64,000 nt of DNA from Laguncularia racemosa (lineage: Eukaryota > Streptophyta > Magnoliopsida > Myrtales > Combretaceae), in assembly GCA_037954665.1 (NCBI GenBank), contig JBBMOL010000305.1, positions 553,193 to 617,192 of the forward strand. The letters are read 5' to 3'. This document shows, in pieces, positions 30,189-41,173 of this stretch (position 1 is its first letter; the number at the start of each line of letters is the position of its first letter). Below the pieces are notes generated by a model that saw only the letters and a program-made list of their open reading frames with translations, did not search any database and was not told the origin of the DNA. Made by a program: the position numbers and the translations under genes.

Positions 30189-32165
30189 ATGTCAAATGAT
30201 AGTGTGAATGGGGGCATTGGCAATGAGGCCAATAGCTAAGTGGGTGGCAGACCGGGTCGTCGAAATACAAGTGGAAGAACTCTAGATGAACAACTTTAGG
30301 ACCTTACCACAATTATTGCTACATTAGCAACAAGGATTGATAGGATGACATTGCCACCAACACCTGTGGTAAACCTTCAGGCACCACCTAAAGTAGTTCC
30401 TCAGAATGTCTAGAGAGAAGGGGCAGTTAGAGGAAATTTGGGGAGAAGAGTAGAAGGAGATTATCATGTTCTTAGGAAAGACAAAGATAATAACTTTGGG
30501 GTTAATCTATACCCAGACAAGGAATTTAGACCACCTCGAGGATTAGAGTATGTGAAGCTACAGATACCTTCATTTGATGGTCGAGGTTCCGTTGATGATT
30601 ACCTAGATTGGGAAGACAAAGTTGAAGATCTTTTCAAGTGTTATGAGATTGATGATGACTCTAGGGTACGTCTTGTAGCTGTAGAGTTCATAGGGTATGC
30701 CGCTTTGTGGTGGAAAAATATGGTGATCAGCAGGCGAAGGGATGGAGAGACCGAAATACACACTTTGAGAGACATGAAACAAATTTTGAGGAAGAGGTTT
30801 GTATCGAAACACTACAGGCATGAGTTATTTATGCGTCTCCAAACACTAAGACAGGGGGGTAAAACAGTGGATGACTACATATAAGAGTTTGAGACACTAG
30901 TGATCAGATATGGATCAGTTGAACCTCCTGAACAAACCCTAGCACATTTTGTATCTGGGTTGAAGTATGAGATAGCTTGTGTAGTTGAGCTTCAGAGATA
31001 TAGTACACTTGATGAGGCTATACAGTTAGCCTTGAAAGCGGAAAGACAGAGGCGATCCTATTCATTCCAAGTTACTAGTTGTAGGCCCAGCACTAATTCA
31101 AAGCCCATGGGTGTTGTTGGTCAGTTAGATAGGTCAAAGGGAGTAGGTGAGCATTTTAGGGTTGTAGACAAAATTATCCCTACTACAGAAAAGGAGAAAA
31201 AAAAATTTGGGAAAGGCAAAGAGGTAGTTGGATCTGATTTGGGGCAGATGTTATATGGGTCAACCAGTGGGAAGATGCGCCAGATTAAATGTTTCAAATG
31301 CATGGGATTTGGACATATAGCTACGTAGTTTCCTAATAAAAGGGTGATAACTGTCATGAAGGGTAACGAGGAAGATGATGAGGAAGAGACTGTCGAGCCT
31401 ACAGATTTATCCTTAGCCTTACAGGAGTATTATGATGATAAATATGCTGAAACACATGGGGATAAAAAGGGAGGAAAATACTTACCTATTAATGTGTTAT
31501 ATAAGGATATGACTATTTCTCCAGATACTAAGGACATACAGAGGGAGAATCTATTTCACACACCTTGTCAGATTCGAGGTAACCTATGTATGCTTTTTAT
31601 TAATAGTGGTAGTTGTACTAATGTCATATCTACTGCATTGGTAGAAAACCTACAATGTACCACTAGCTCTAATCTTAACCTATATAAAGTGCATTGGTTG
31701 GACAACCGAGGTAGTTTGCATGTTACATAGCGAGCAATGGTAACAATCAGTATAGGAGATCAATATAGTGTTGAGATTATCTGCGATGTGCTTCCTATGT
31801 ATGCATTTCATTTATTACTGGGTCGGCCATGGCTATTTGATAGAAAGGTGTTACATGATGGGTTCAAAAACACTTACATGATTCAGAAGGATGGTATTCG
31901 GATTTTATTGACTCCTTTGTCTCCATATAAGGTTCGTTCTTTCCAGGAACTAATTAGAAGCACATATAGTTCTTCGAGATTTTCAGCCAACAAGCAATTC
32001 CAAACATCGGGCTTCAATCCAGGAAAAGACCCTCTAGATTTGAGGGCAAATCTTTTAGAAGCCCGAGGAAATGATGGGAAAATTTCCAATACCATCGACA
32101 CTTTCAGAACCGATTTGGATGATGATCCAAGTCACTCGTATTTTATGTCGTTTCTTTTCATCTAA
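30189..32165 (+). pseudogene. Element D gag-protease (single frame with six stops)
   Basis: From the Met at 30189 (MSNDSVNGGIGNEANS) one frame runs to the stop at 32163-32165, broken at 30237-30239, 30297-30299, 30411-30413, 30882-30884, 31326-31328 and 31728-31730. The capsid region is FDGRGSVDDYLDWEDKVEDL, YAALWWKNM, LRKRFVSKHY and FVSGLKYEIACVVELQRY. The zinc knuckle begins CFKCMGFGHIA, but its last Cys is lost (stop, then Phe). Protease reads NLCMLFINSGSCTNVIS with Asn in place of the catalytic Asp, then YAFHLLLGRPWLFDRKVLHD. The end is the pol tail running into the 3' LTR. Most stops fit one transition from Gln. It is the best template for the lost gag of H, I and J. Confidence 0.88.
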
Positions 32166-33074
32166 TAAGTATTTGAGAAATAATCTTATAGGTACAATAA
32201 TAATTCTCCATGAGATGCTAATATGTCCTGCACTAGTTGATGGACACGGGACATCTTCAGATTTATAATCAAAGATCCGCGGCGATTATTTCCATTCCAA
32301 GGCATTAGTTCATGAAGACTTATGATATTTTGTACTTTGTAATTGTTTTATGAACTATTTTATGTTGTATTTTCTTTTGGGACACTTTCATTTTATTGTA
32401 ATTTTCATTTAGGACTAGCCACCTTAAAAGTGGCAAACTTGTAATTTTGACTATTTTCTAACCGCAGGAGTAGCAAGTATAAATACTTGCTTATAGTAGG
32501 GTTTGAGGAAGCCATTTTTGTAGATTATACACTAGCACTTCATGTGTGGGAATTAGGGTTCATCCCAGTTCTAATCCTCTTATCAATTTCAACCCAAGAA
32601 TTGGAATTGTGGCGAGTGTAACAAGGGAAAATTGTGAGTCATCAATTTCTTTCTTTGTTGTTTTTTCATTTCTTCTCTAGTGAGTCTTATCTAGGGTTGA
32701 TTTGGAGTTTCTTGGACATATTTGTGAATGTAATTTGTGAACAATTACCTTGTTTAAGATTGATTGTTCTTTTAGTACTTGAAAAGAATATCATTTTATT
32801 GTTGGCGTGCATTGGAATTGAAGGGGGAGTTGATATCACGGTTTTGATCCATCCATTTTGATTTGAATTCACGTGGATTTCAATTAATTTTGTTGTCATA
32901 TGGTGAAGATTAGAAATAGGGATTGCAATTACATCATTTGATCTTCGGTTTCCATCAAATTTCCAAAGGGGTTTCATGTGAGTTGTGAACCAACTGGACC
33001 GGTTTTGCAATTGAGTTGTGATTTGTTTTCCTTGAGTCATTTGATTGTGCTTGGATTCGGTTTTGAGCACATCA
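32072..33074 (+). repeat. Element D 3' LTR
   Basis: 1003 bp, TGATGGGAAAATTTCC...TTTTGAGCACATCA. It is preceded by GAAGCCCGAGGAAA, the probable PPT. The TATA palindrome is at 32472-32491. Confidence 0.93.
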
Positions 33075-33089
33075 ATCTGATTCCTATCA

Positions 33090-35059
33090 TCTCTTTGGGC
33101 CTTAGAAGATTTGCCCTTAAATCTGATTGGTCTTCATGAATGTCATTTGGTAAATATGGTGACAGATCTACAACATTAAAAGTAGCTGATACACCATACT
33201 CCCCTAGTAACTCTATTCTATAGGCGTTATTATTGATGTGCCTGACAACTCTGAAAGGTCTATCTGATCTAGGTGATAACTTCTACGACTTCTTATGTGG
33301 AAACTTGTCTTTTCTAAGATTAATCCATACTAAATCACCTGGATTATAAATGATGGTTTTCCTACGCCTGTTTCCGTGAAGTTTCTATTGCTCTTGAGTC
33401 TTCTGAGGGCATTCAGTTGTCTTCTCATGTTGTTACTAAATCTCCTTAGCTAGCTCCACTCCACTTAGATTCTCTTCCTTTGTTGTTGGTCCTGCTATAA
33501 GATCAAATGGAACAGTAGGATTATAGCCATACACAACTTCAAAGGAAGACTTACTGGTTGAACTATAAGCAGACCTATTGTAAGTGAACTCGACAATAGG
33601 AAGACATAAGTCGCAATCAGTAAGATTCTTATCAACCATTGCTCCTAGTAATGTGCCAAGAGTATGGTTAACAACCTTAGTCTGGTCATCGGTCTATAGA
33701 TGGCATGAGGTACTATAGATAAGCTTAGTACCAAGTCTTCTCCATAGTGTCTTCCAAAAGAAGCTAAGAAGCTTAATGTCTCTATCATACACTATACTTT
33801 GTGGAACACCATTCAATTTAAAAATCTCCTGCACTAAAAGGTTAGCAATAAAAAGGGCATCATCTATTTTGTGATAAGGCACAAAATGGGACATTTTGCT
33901 AAATTTATCAATAACCACCATGATAGAATCCATTTCCCTTTGCATCTTGGGTAGACCCAACATAAAATCCATATTGATATCAGTCTAGGGTTTGGTACGT
34001 ATAGGCAAAGGCATATATTCACCCTGGAAGCCTTTCTTTCCTTTTACCCTTTTGCAAAATCCACACCTTTCTAGCACCTTATGAACATCCTTTATCATAC
34101 CCTTCCAACAAAAATTTTCTTTCAACATGGCTAGGGTTCTTTTCTCACCAAAATGACCAAATAATCCTTCGACATATGCTTGCTTCACCAACAAGTCCCT
34201 CACAGACCAACAAGGTATACACAATTTCCCGGCTTTATACAAAAACCCATCAATCTTGTAATACCCCTCAAACATCTTTCCCTTAGAACATTTCTCAATG
34301 ATTGTTCTAAAATCATCATCATGCATATACTATTCCTTCAATAATTTAAAACCAAGTAGTTTTGATTGAAGAGAAGTGATAGGTATATACCTGCATGACA
34401 AAGCGTCAACTGCCATATTCTAGTTACCCTTTTTGTACTTTATCACATATGCAAAACTCTCCAAAAACTCCACCCATTTGGCTTGGCATTTAAACGAGTT
34501 TTGTTGACCTTTGAAATGCTTCAGTGGCTCATGATTTGTGTAGATGATGAATTCCCTCAAAAGGAGATAATGCTGCCATATCATCAAAGCATTCACTAAG
34601 GAATAGTTTAAAGTTGCACTACTTAAATTTTCACTAAAGTAGGCAATAGGCCTCTTATCCTACATCAATATAACACCAATCCCTATCTTAGAAGCATCAC
34701 ATTCTAGCTTAAAAACTTTATCAAAATCATGCAAAGCCAATACTGGAGCATAAGTAAGTTTTTCCTTTACCTCTTCAAAACTCTTTTGGGCTTTCTCACC
34801 CCAAATGAAAGGAACATTTTTTTTAGTCAGTTTTATTAGTGAACTGACAATATTACTAAAATTATGGACAAAGTGCCTATAAAATGATGCTAATCCATGG
34901 AAACTCCTTAACTTTGCAATTGATTTTGGTGTTGGCCATTCTCTAATAGCCCCCACTTTCTCCTCATCAACCCTCACAATAGAAGTAGATATAATAAAAC
35001 CCAAAAATGTTACCTTAGTTTGGTAGAAGGAACATTTTTAGAGATTTGCAAATAGTTGT
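33090..35059 (-). pseudogene. Chromovirus-like pol of the LTR1 family: RT C-terminus, RNase H, integrase (broken)
   Basis: Read leftward from 35059 it has the RT thumb (FIISTSIVRVDEEK, SFHGLASFYRHFVHNFS), RNase H (ECDASKIGIGVILM, YFSEN/KLSSATLNY region, TDH), the linker MHDDDFRTIIEK, and the integrase zinc region with HFGEKRT and CGFCKRVKG. The integrase core has MDFMLGLPKMQREMDSIMVV and YDRDIKLLSFFWKTLW (two catalytic Asp), then EFTYNRSAYSSTSKS and the C-terminal VDLSPY region ending in a DLRANLL tail. The open pieces 33436-33639, 33694-33972, 33985-34326 and 34660-35004 share one frame; the stops at 33691-33693 and 33982-33984 fit Gln or Trp codons. RT is cut at 35059 by the junction with a foreign integrase fragment. 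This is the probable enzyme source family for J, D, H and I. Confidence 0.83.
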
Positions 35060-36640
35060 TGCTCCCTCAAAACTGAAAATACTGCCCTCAATAAAGAGTA
35101 CACTATTAAAAACAAAGGAATAACTAAGTATCTTGAAATAGTAAAAACAATAGAGAAAAGTATCAAAGACTTCATCTATAACTCAGTAATGTGTAGGTTT
35201 GACATACCATATTTTATAGTATCAAATAATGGGACTTTATTTAACAATGTAAAGTTTAGAGAGTTCTACTCATAATGGGGAGTGAAGATCCACTACACTT
35301 CAGTCGCTCATCCACAATCTAATGAGTAGATAGAGACTATAAATAAGTGATGTGCTCAAAAGTGCAAGCACATGTACACAATAACAATAGTAGAATCAAT
35401 GAAACAAATCCACAAAATGGACTCACAAATGGAATGAAGCCTAGTGTAATATAACCTAAATTGCGTGAATCAATTTGTAAGCAACACAAAGGATTCCAAT
35501 ACCAAATCAAGTTACATATATCATGTAACTCTAATCTTATAAAATTGAAGCAATATGAACCCTAATTACATGAACAATAAATGAATGGAAAACAACCTAT
35601 TATCTCTAGATATTATACACTTGCAATAATAAGGAAGCAACTTAGAAGATCTTGATACTACTCACAAGATATTCTAAGCCTCACTTGCCACAATTTACTA
35701 GAAATTGATAAGAGTGTGTATTAGCAAAAGGTCTCCTCACTCTCACAGCTACAAGAATTGTTTGTTCAAAATGTCAAAAGCTCCATATAAACCCTAGTGA
35801 GCAAGTATTTATACTTGCTCTAATTAGGGTAAAAATGTTCAAAAAATTACACACAAGCCACTAAGTGGTCATTTTTAAAATCAAAGTACAAATACCAAAA
35901 AAAAAAAAAGTGGATCGGTTCAGTAATGATAAATTCAAGTGTAAAAGATGGTCTTCAAATGGTTAGTTCTTAAAATCAAGTGGACACATTGTAGACCGTT
36001 GGATGTGAGTCCAAGAATGTCCCCAATTTGATCCTTAGCGTGTTTCGATTCGCCATCTTGTAGAACCGATAAATGTACCTATCAAAATGCACAACAATTA
36101 TATGAAACAAAAGTAGATACCAAATTAATATCATCAAGGTTTAGTTGTTCATGGAGGATCCTCACAGCTAGATTTTGTAAACCCTTAGCTTGGGCTCTAG
36201 TGATTGGTTCTGTGGGAATTTGATTCCTATCAATAAGATTATCTTGCAAAGCTTAATAGAGAAGGTTAACTAAGCTAAAGGATAGTGGGTTGATGAACTC
36301 CCTCACATCTTATGGGGATACTAAATGACCTTAAGGGCGGCAATAAGGGAAAGTCCCTTCAACCTGGTCTTTAGAATTAAAGCGGTTCTGCTGGTAGAAC
36401 TTGAGCACCTTAGCATCTAAACATAGGAGCCAGATCTTCAAGTTAGTGAGATATGCCTATATGCTAGCCTTGACCTGTTAGAGGAATTATGGGATCAAGC
36501 AAGCCTCTGTGTGGCAGCTTAATAGCAAAGGACTATCAAGTGCTATGATTAGAAGGGGTCAATGGGTACCTCATATTGAGAATGTGGAATATAGACAACC
36601 TCATATTGTACTACAAAGAGCATATGAGCTTGTTTTTTAT
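35060..36640 (+). pseudogene. Foreign integrase fragment, copy 2, split by LTR2
   Basis: 35060-35347 repeats 27105-27411 (KYLEIVKTIEKSIKDFIY, FDIPYFIVSNNGT, FREFYS-WGVKIHYTSVAHP) and ends at NK. After LTR2 and one ATAAG copy the frame continues (IILQSLIEKVN, WVDELPHILWGY, ESPFNLVFRIKAVLLVELEHL), the normal C-terminal continuation of a Tat-like gypsy integrase. So this fragment was the target of LTR2. Many stops and the Asp-to-Asn change show that it is dead. Beyond about 36500 the frame fades. Confidence 0.72.
35348..36232 (-). repeat. LTR2 of the tandem composite
   Basis: 885 bp, plus-strand TGATGTGCTCAAAAGTG...GATTCCTATCA, flanked by a perfect ATAAG duplication (35343-35347 and 36233-36237). 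The TATA palindrome is at 35800-35819. No PBS lies beside its inner edge, so it behaves as a solo LTR within the integrase fragment. It is very similar to LTR1. Confidence 0.88.
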
Positions 36641-36780
36641 GTAATTGTATTTCATAATCAATGAATAGTACATTTATGCAAATTTTTATATGTGCTATGT
36701 TTTTCTTTAATTTTCCCATTTCTTGCAAAGTGTATGCATGATTAAAAGTGTTGAAGACTTGGTTACAATAACAACTAATG
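36641..36780. other. Host segment left of element H
   Basis: A short A/T-rich stretch downstream of the integrase fragment. It continues after element H at 41179. No recognisable feature. Confidence 0.5.
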
Positions 36781-37819
36781 TGATGTGCCTAATTCCACTT
36801 AGAAGCACAATTAAAAGACTTAAGAAAAAACAATCTCAAGTTAAGGTAAAACTGGATCCACAAGGGCAAAATTCACGTGAACACTAGTGAAGATGTAAAG
36901 AATTCCAAATGCTCAAAGATATAATTGTAATACCACAATGATAATCTCTTCTAATAACACCCTAATCACATATAATCCACGAAAATAATCCACAAATTCA
37001 AAAGAAAACCTCAATTCCAAGGACTCCTTTCCAATAGTGAAAAACACGTTTTTAAGGGAATTCTCAATGATGATTCGAATTCAATTGCAAGGGACCTTAA
37101 ATAAACACAAGAATTCGTCAACAATAAGAAGTAATTCTAACCAAGAACTATCTCAATTCAACCCTAGATATGACACACTAGAGAATAAAAGAAATCACAA
37201 CAAAATGAAATTGATACAACTCACAATTTCAAGGTATTGCACTCGCCACAATTTCAACTCTTGGGATTGAAATTGATAAGAGTCTAATGACAATTAGGAA
37301 CCCTAATTCTCACGTGAAGAAGAAGTGTATAATCTGCAAAATATGGCCCCTTCAAACCCTCTCTTAAGCAAGTATTTATACTTGCTACTCCTAGGGTTAA
37401 AAAGTGCTCAAAATTACAAGTTTGCCACTTTTAAGGTAGCTAACCCTAAATGAAAGTTACAAAGAAATAAAAGTGTCCCAAAACCAAAATACAACCAAAA
37501 TAGTTCATAAAAGAAGAAATATATAAAAGAAATGGTCTTCAAGATGTCGGTCTTCTATAGGATCCATCGACCCAGCTCATCGCCGGTTTAGGTCGGTCCA
37601 TGGATAACCCACAAGCTGAGTCTGAGGGAGTTTGTCCATTGCCCTATAAAATATGATAAATGTGCCTGTTGGAAAACACAATACAAGAATAATAGAAAAG
37701 AGGTTAATATATAAATAATTCTAGGGTCGATCTGCTCAAAATGGGCACTCATCTCCAAAATTTGAATTCCTTTAGTTCTTGCCTTAATGATAGGTCTTGT
37801 CGGATTTTGATTCCTATCA
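36781..37819 (-). repeat. Element H 3' LTR
   Basis: 1039 bp, plus-strand TGATGTGCCTAATTCC...GATTCCTATCA. The TATA palindrome is at 37367-37386. The inner flank TCTCCTCGGGCCTC is the reversed purine tract. Confidence 0.93.
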
Positions 37820-38940
37820 TCTCCTCGGGCCTCAAAAAGATTTGTCCTCAAATCTGGTAGATCACATGTAGTAGAGACTTCGTTTCATCCTAGCAAACCA
37901 CCTGAAGAAATATCACTACAGAATCCCAAAATCTGAAATACCACGGGTGGTGATTGTTTTCTCTCCTCTATTTCTAAGATGTATCTTATCTGCAACACAA
38001 ATAATGACCCATTATCCACTGAGGTGTCCCCTATCTCAACCCATTTCATTGATATTGTTTCCTCCTTTTCTAACTCATCTATATGTCGTTGATCCTCATG
38101 GTCTTCTAATGGTTGGCCCAACTGCTCATTGCCCTCTATGACCTCTAAAGGTGAACACAACTGTCTCTAAACATTCTAGCCCTCTAATGATAGACTCGTC
38201 TGACTCTGATCCTCAGAATACTCCAATGGTTTACTCAACTGCTCGTGAACCACTAGTAGCTCTGAAGGAGAACATAACTGACCCTGAACAGTTTGGTCCT
38301 CTAGTAGTCTGCTCATCTGACGATAATCATCAGGATCCTCTGAAGGTTGGCACATTGGTGTCTAACACATTTTATGCTCTAAGGGTTGGCTCGTGTCACT
38401 AGAGCCCTCAAGAACCTTTGAAGGTTGGCATACCTGAGTTCGCACAGTTTGGTTCTCTGAAGGTTTGATCATGTGGCTATGATCCTCACGAACTTGTGAT
38501 GGTTTTTTTATTTGTCTTTGCATCTCTTGGACCTTTGATGGTGACATAGGGTTCAATACTATACGTTTACCATCCTTTTTAAAAATATAAGTATTTCTAT
38601 ACCCATCATGTAATACCATCCTGTCATACAACCATGGTCTACCAAGTAATATATGGGATGCACAAAGAGGAAGAATATCACATTCAAGCTCATCATAGTA
38701 CTTGTCCCCTATACTGAAGGTACCCTAGCCCTTTGGGTTACACAAAGACCATCCTGGTCATTCAACCAATGTAATGTATAGGGTTTGGGATGTGGGATAG
38801 TTTCAAAATTCAACTTCGATACTAATGATGCAGCTACAACATTAGTACAACTACCACCATCAATCATAATTGCGCACAAGTTTCCTTGTACCCTACAAGA
38901 AATATGGAACAAGTTTTCTCTTTGTCCCTCATCAATGGTT
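37588..38940 (-). pseudogene. Element H protease, repeat linker and pol tail (broken)
   Basis: Read leftward: MFHISCRVQGNLCAIMIDGG with the catalytic Asp kept (IDGGSCTNVVAASL), then a one-base deletion near 38720 (element I has one more G there). Next come LLGRPWLYDRMVLHDGYRNT, then the linker with repeated units around QPSKVLEG, SQPLEHK, CQPSED, CSPSELL and CSPLEVIEG, an acidic stretch (EDHEDQRHIDELEKEE), ILEIEERKQSPPVVFQILGF and the tail DLRTNLFEARGDDR running into the LTR. Stops fall in the linker near 38362 and 38160 and near 37883. Protease would process gag; no gag is present in H. Confidence 0.82.
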
Positions 38941-40117
38941 TAAATGGAAGTCAAGTACCAATGCAATATGTTAGTAGACAAGTACAACTCACTTGAAATT
39001 TTTTTCTTACTAATTTCAATAACCTCAATACACTTCACCACACCACGACAACACACCCTTACACGCCCCTACACTCCTACAGTGCTTACAATCAACCAAT
39101 ACAAGAAATGCTTATTATTACTTCAAGTAAAGTCAAGTGAAATAATTGAAGCACAATGAAATAATTCTTGGTACCTCAAGTAAAGTTAAATAAATGAAGT
39201 ACACACAATTATTTCTTGGTAGTTAAGAATTAAATTCAACTAGCAAGTGTTTAAGTAATGAGTTTCAATTACTTTCACACTTTAATGCTTGTTTTTGAAT
39301 TCAAACTTCACCACTCAACTTTCCTTTCTTGCTAAAGTTTTACACCCACAATGAGTCTTAATGTGCAGCACCTTACACTACACAAAACTCCACAAATTTG
39401 CACCACCACACACACCTCAATCACGGTGCACTCACTTCACCAATAACTCCCACGGCAACAACAACAAATTGCACTCTACTTCCACGGCAATGATAACAAA
39501 TGGCTACAACAACAAATACACTCCACTTCCATGGCAATAATAACAAAATAAACTTCACTTTCTACAAGTACTAACCACAACTCACAACAAAATAGGCAGC
39601 AACTCAAATTTGATATTCAAACCACTTCACTAATTGCAAGCCTTCTTCAATTGGTAAGTAATGAATTCAAATTCAAATAGCACTCATTAACTCCCACAAC
39701 TTAATGGCATGTGTTTGAATTCAAATAGATTCCTTACTAATCAAAACTCAATGCAAATCTGCAAATTGTACTCCTCTAATTCACAATTACACAATGGAAG
39801 TCACAACAACAACTAACACATCCTCTTTCACGCCACAACAAGCCACGGCAATGATTGGTAAGTTTTTTCAAGTTCCAAAAGTTGTTGAATTAAACAACAC
39901 TCTATGCTTTTGCCCTTCCACGAAAATATTGAACATAAGATGATACAACAACCTTCCCAATCCAACTCCAACAAGCAGCAAATTAAATTCCAAGCCAAGG
40001 TAATTTCGTAAGCTCAAAACCACAATAATCAACACAATTGTGGTTTTCACTAAATCAACCTAATTGATGATTAACTCCACGAAATCAAATAAAACCAATT
40101 CCCTTCTCTCGACATGT
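38941..40117 (-). other. Element H 5' leader
   Basis: About 1.2 kb, A/C-rich on the plus strand, with CCACGGCAACAACAAC units near 39451 and 39481 like those in J. No supported coding frame. The gag lost from this element would have stood near 38941. Confidence 0.65.
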
Positions 40118-40129
40118 GCTCTGATACCA
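40118..40129 (-). promoter_or_regulatory. Primer binding site, initiator tRNA-Met (element H)
   Basis: The minus strand reads TGGTATCAGAGC, six bases from the inner LTR end. Confidence 0.92.
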
Positions 40130-40135
40130 AAAAGA

Positions 40136-41173
40136 TGATGTGCCTGATTCCACTTAGAAGCACAATTAAAAGACTTAAGAAAAAACAATCTCAAGTCAAG
40201 GTAAAATCGGATCCACAAGGGCAAAATTCACGTGAACACTAGTGAAGATGTAAAGAATTCCAAATGCTCAAAGATATAATTGTAATACCACAATGATAAT
40301 CTCTTCTAATAACACCCTAATCACATATAATCCACGAAAATAATCCACAAATTCAAAAGAAAACCTCAATTCCAAGGACTCCTTTCCAATAGTGAAAAAC
40401 ACGTTTTCAAGGGAATTCTTCAAGGATGATTAGAATTCAATTGCAAGGGACCTTAAATAAACACAAGAATTCATCAACAATAAGAAGTAATTCTGACCAA
40501 GAACTATCTTAATTCAACCCTAGATATGACACACTAGAGAAGAAAAGAAATTACAACAAAATGAAATTGATACAACTCACAATTTCAAGGTGTTGCACTC
40601 ACCACAATTTCAACTCTTGGGATTGAAATTGATAAGAGTCTAATGACAATTAGGAACCCTAATTCTCACGTGAAGAAGAAGTGTATAATATGAAAAATAT
40701 GCCCCCTTCAAACCTTCTCTTAAGCAAGTATTTATACTTGCTACTCCTAGGGTTAAAAAGTGCTCAAAATTACAAGTTTGTCACTTTTAAGGTGGCTAAC
40801 CCTAAATGAAAGTTACAAAGAAATAAAAGTGTCCAAAAACCAAAATACAACCAAAATAGTTCATAAAAGAAGAAATATATAAAAGAAATGGTTTCAAGAT
40901 GTCGGTCTTTTATAGGATCCATCAACCCAGCTCATCGCAGGTTCAGGTTGGTCCATGGATAACCCACAAGTTGAGTTTGAGGGAGTTTGTCTATTGCCCT
41001 ATAAAATATGATAAATGTGCCTGTTGGAAAATACAATACAAGAATAATAGAAAAGAGGTTAATATATAAATAATTCCTGGGTTGATCTGCTCAAAATGGC
41101 CCTCATCGTCAAAATTTGAATTCCTTTAGTTCTTGCCCTAATGATAGGTCTTGTCGGATTTTGATTCCTATCA
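40136..41173 (-). repeat. Element H 5' LTR
   Basis: 1038 bp, plus-strand TGATGTGCCTGATTCC...GATTCCTATCA. The TATA palindrome is at 40723-40742. It is highly similar to 36781-37819. Confidence 0.93.

Larger units (their letters stand above)
28279..33074 (+). mobile_element. Element D: non-autonomous LTR retrotransposon with gag-protease
   Basis: It is complete: 5' LTR 28279-29285, PBS 29291-29302, leader, gag-protease frame 30189-32165 and 3' LTR 32072-33074. The flanks are ATCTA (28274-28278) and ATCTG (33075-33079), a TSD with one mismatch. RT, RNase H and integrase are absent; the frame passes from protease through a short linker to the pol tail DLRANLLEARGND at the LTR. Unlike J, H and I it has a nearly complete gag and no repeat linker. 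It is inserted in LTR1, so it is younger than that LTR. Confidence 0.92.
27412..33089 (-). repeat. LTR1 of the tandem composite, split by element D
   Basis: The LTR runs from TGATGTGCTCAAAAGTG (27412) to 28278 and resumes after D to GATTCCTATCA (33089), about 880 bp without the insertion. Inside its right edge is CTCTTTGGGCCTTAGAAGATTTGCCC, the counterpart of the PPT region of J, H and I, so pol at 33090 belongs to the family of this LTR. ATAAG precedes it at 27407-27411. Confidence 0.82.
26305..36232. repeat. Tandem composite: [pol - integrase fragment - LTR] present twice
   Basis: The order is: RNase H/RT (minus, 26305-27104), integrase fragment (plus, 27105-27411), LTR1 (27412-33089 with element D inside), pol (minus, 33090-35059), integrase fragment (plus, 35060-35347), LTR2 (35348-36232). 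The unit 26305-27411 is repeated at about 34257-35347 in the same orientation, including the same fusion point between RT and integrase fragment and the same ATAAG before the LTR. Crossing-over between two misaligned LTRs explains this arrangement. The left copy is cut by the A2 LTR. Confidence 0.8.
36781..41173 (-). mobile_element. Element H: non-autonomous LTR retrotransposon with protease and repeat linker
   Basis: It is complete: 3' LTR 36781-37819, internal region, PBS 40118-40129, 5' LTR 40136-41173. A perfect TAATG duplication flanks it (36776-36780 and 41174-41178). Capsid, zinc knuckle, RT, RNase H and integrase are missing. The leader passes into the protease region, then a degenerate repeat linker, then the pol tail at the LTR. 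Its structure is nearly the same as that of element I. Confidence 0.93.
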
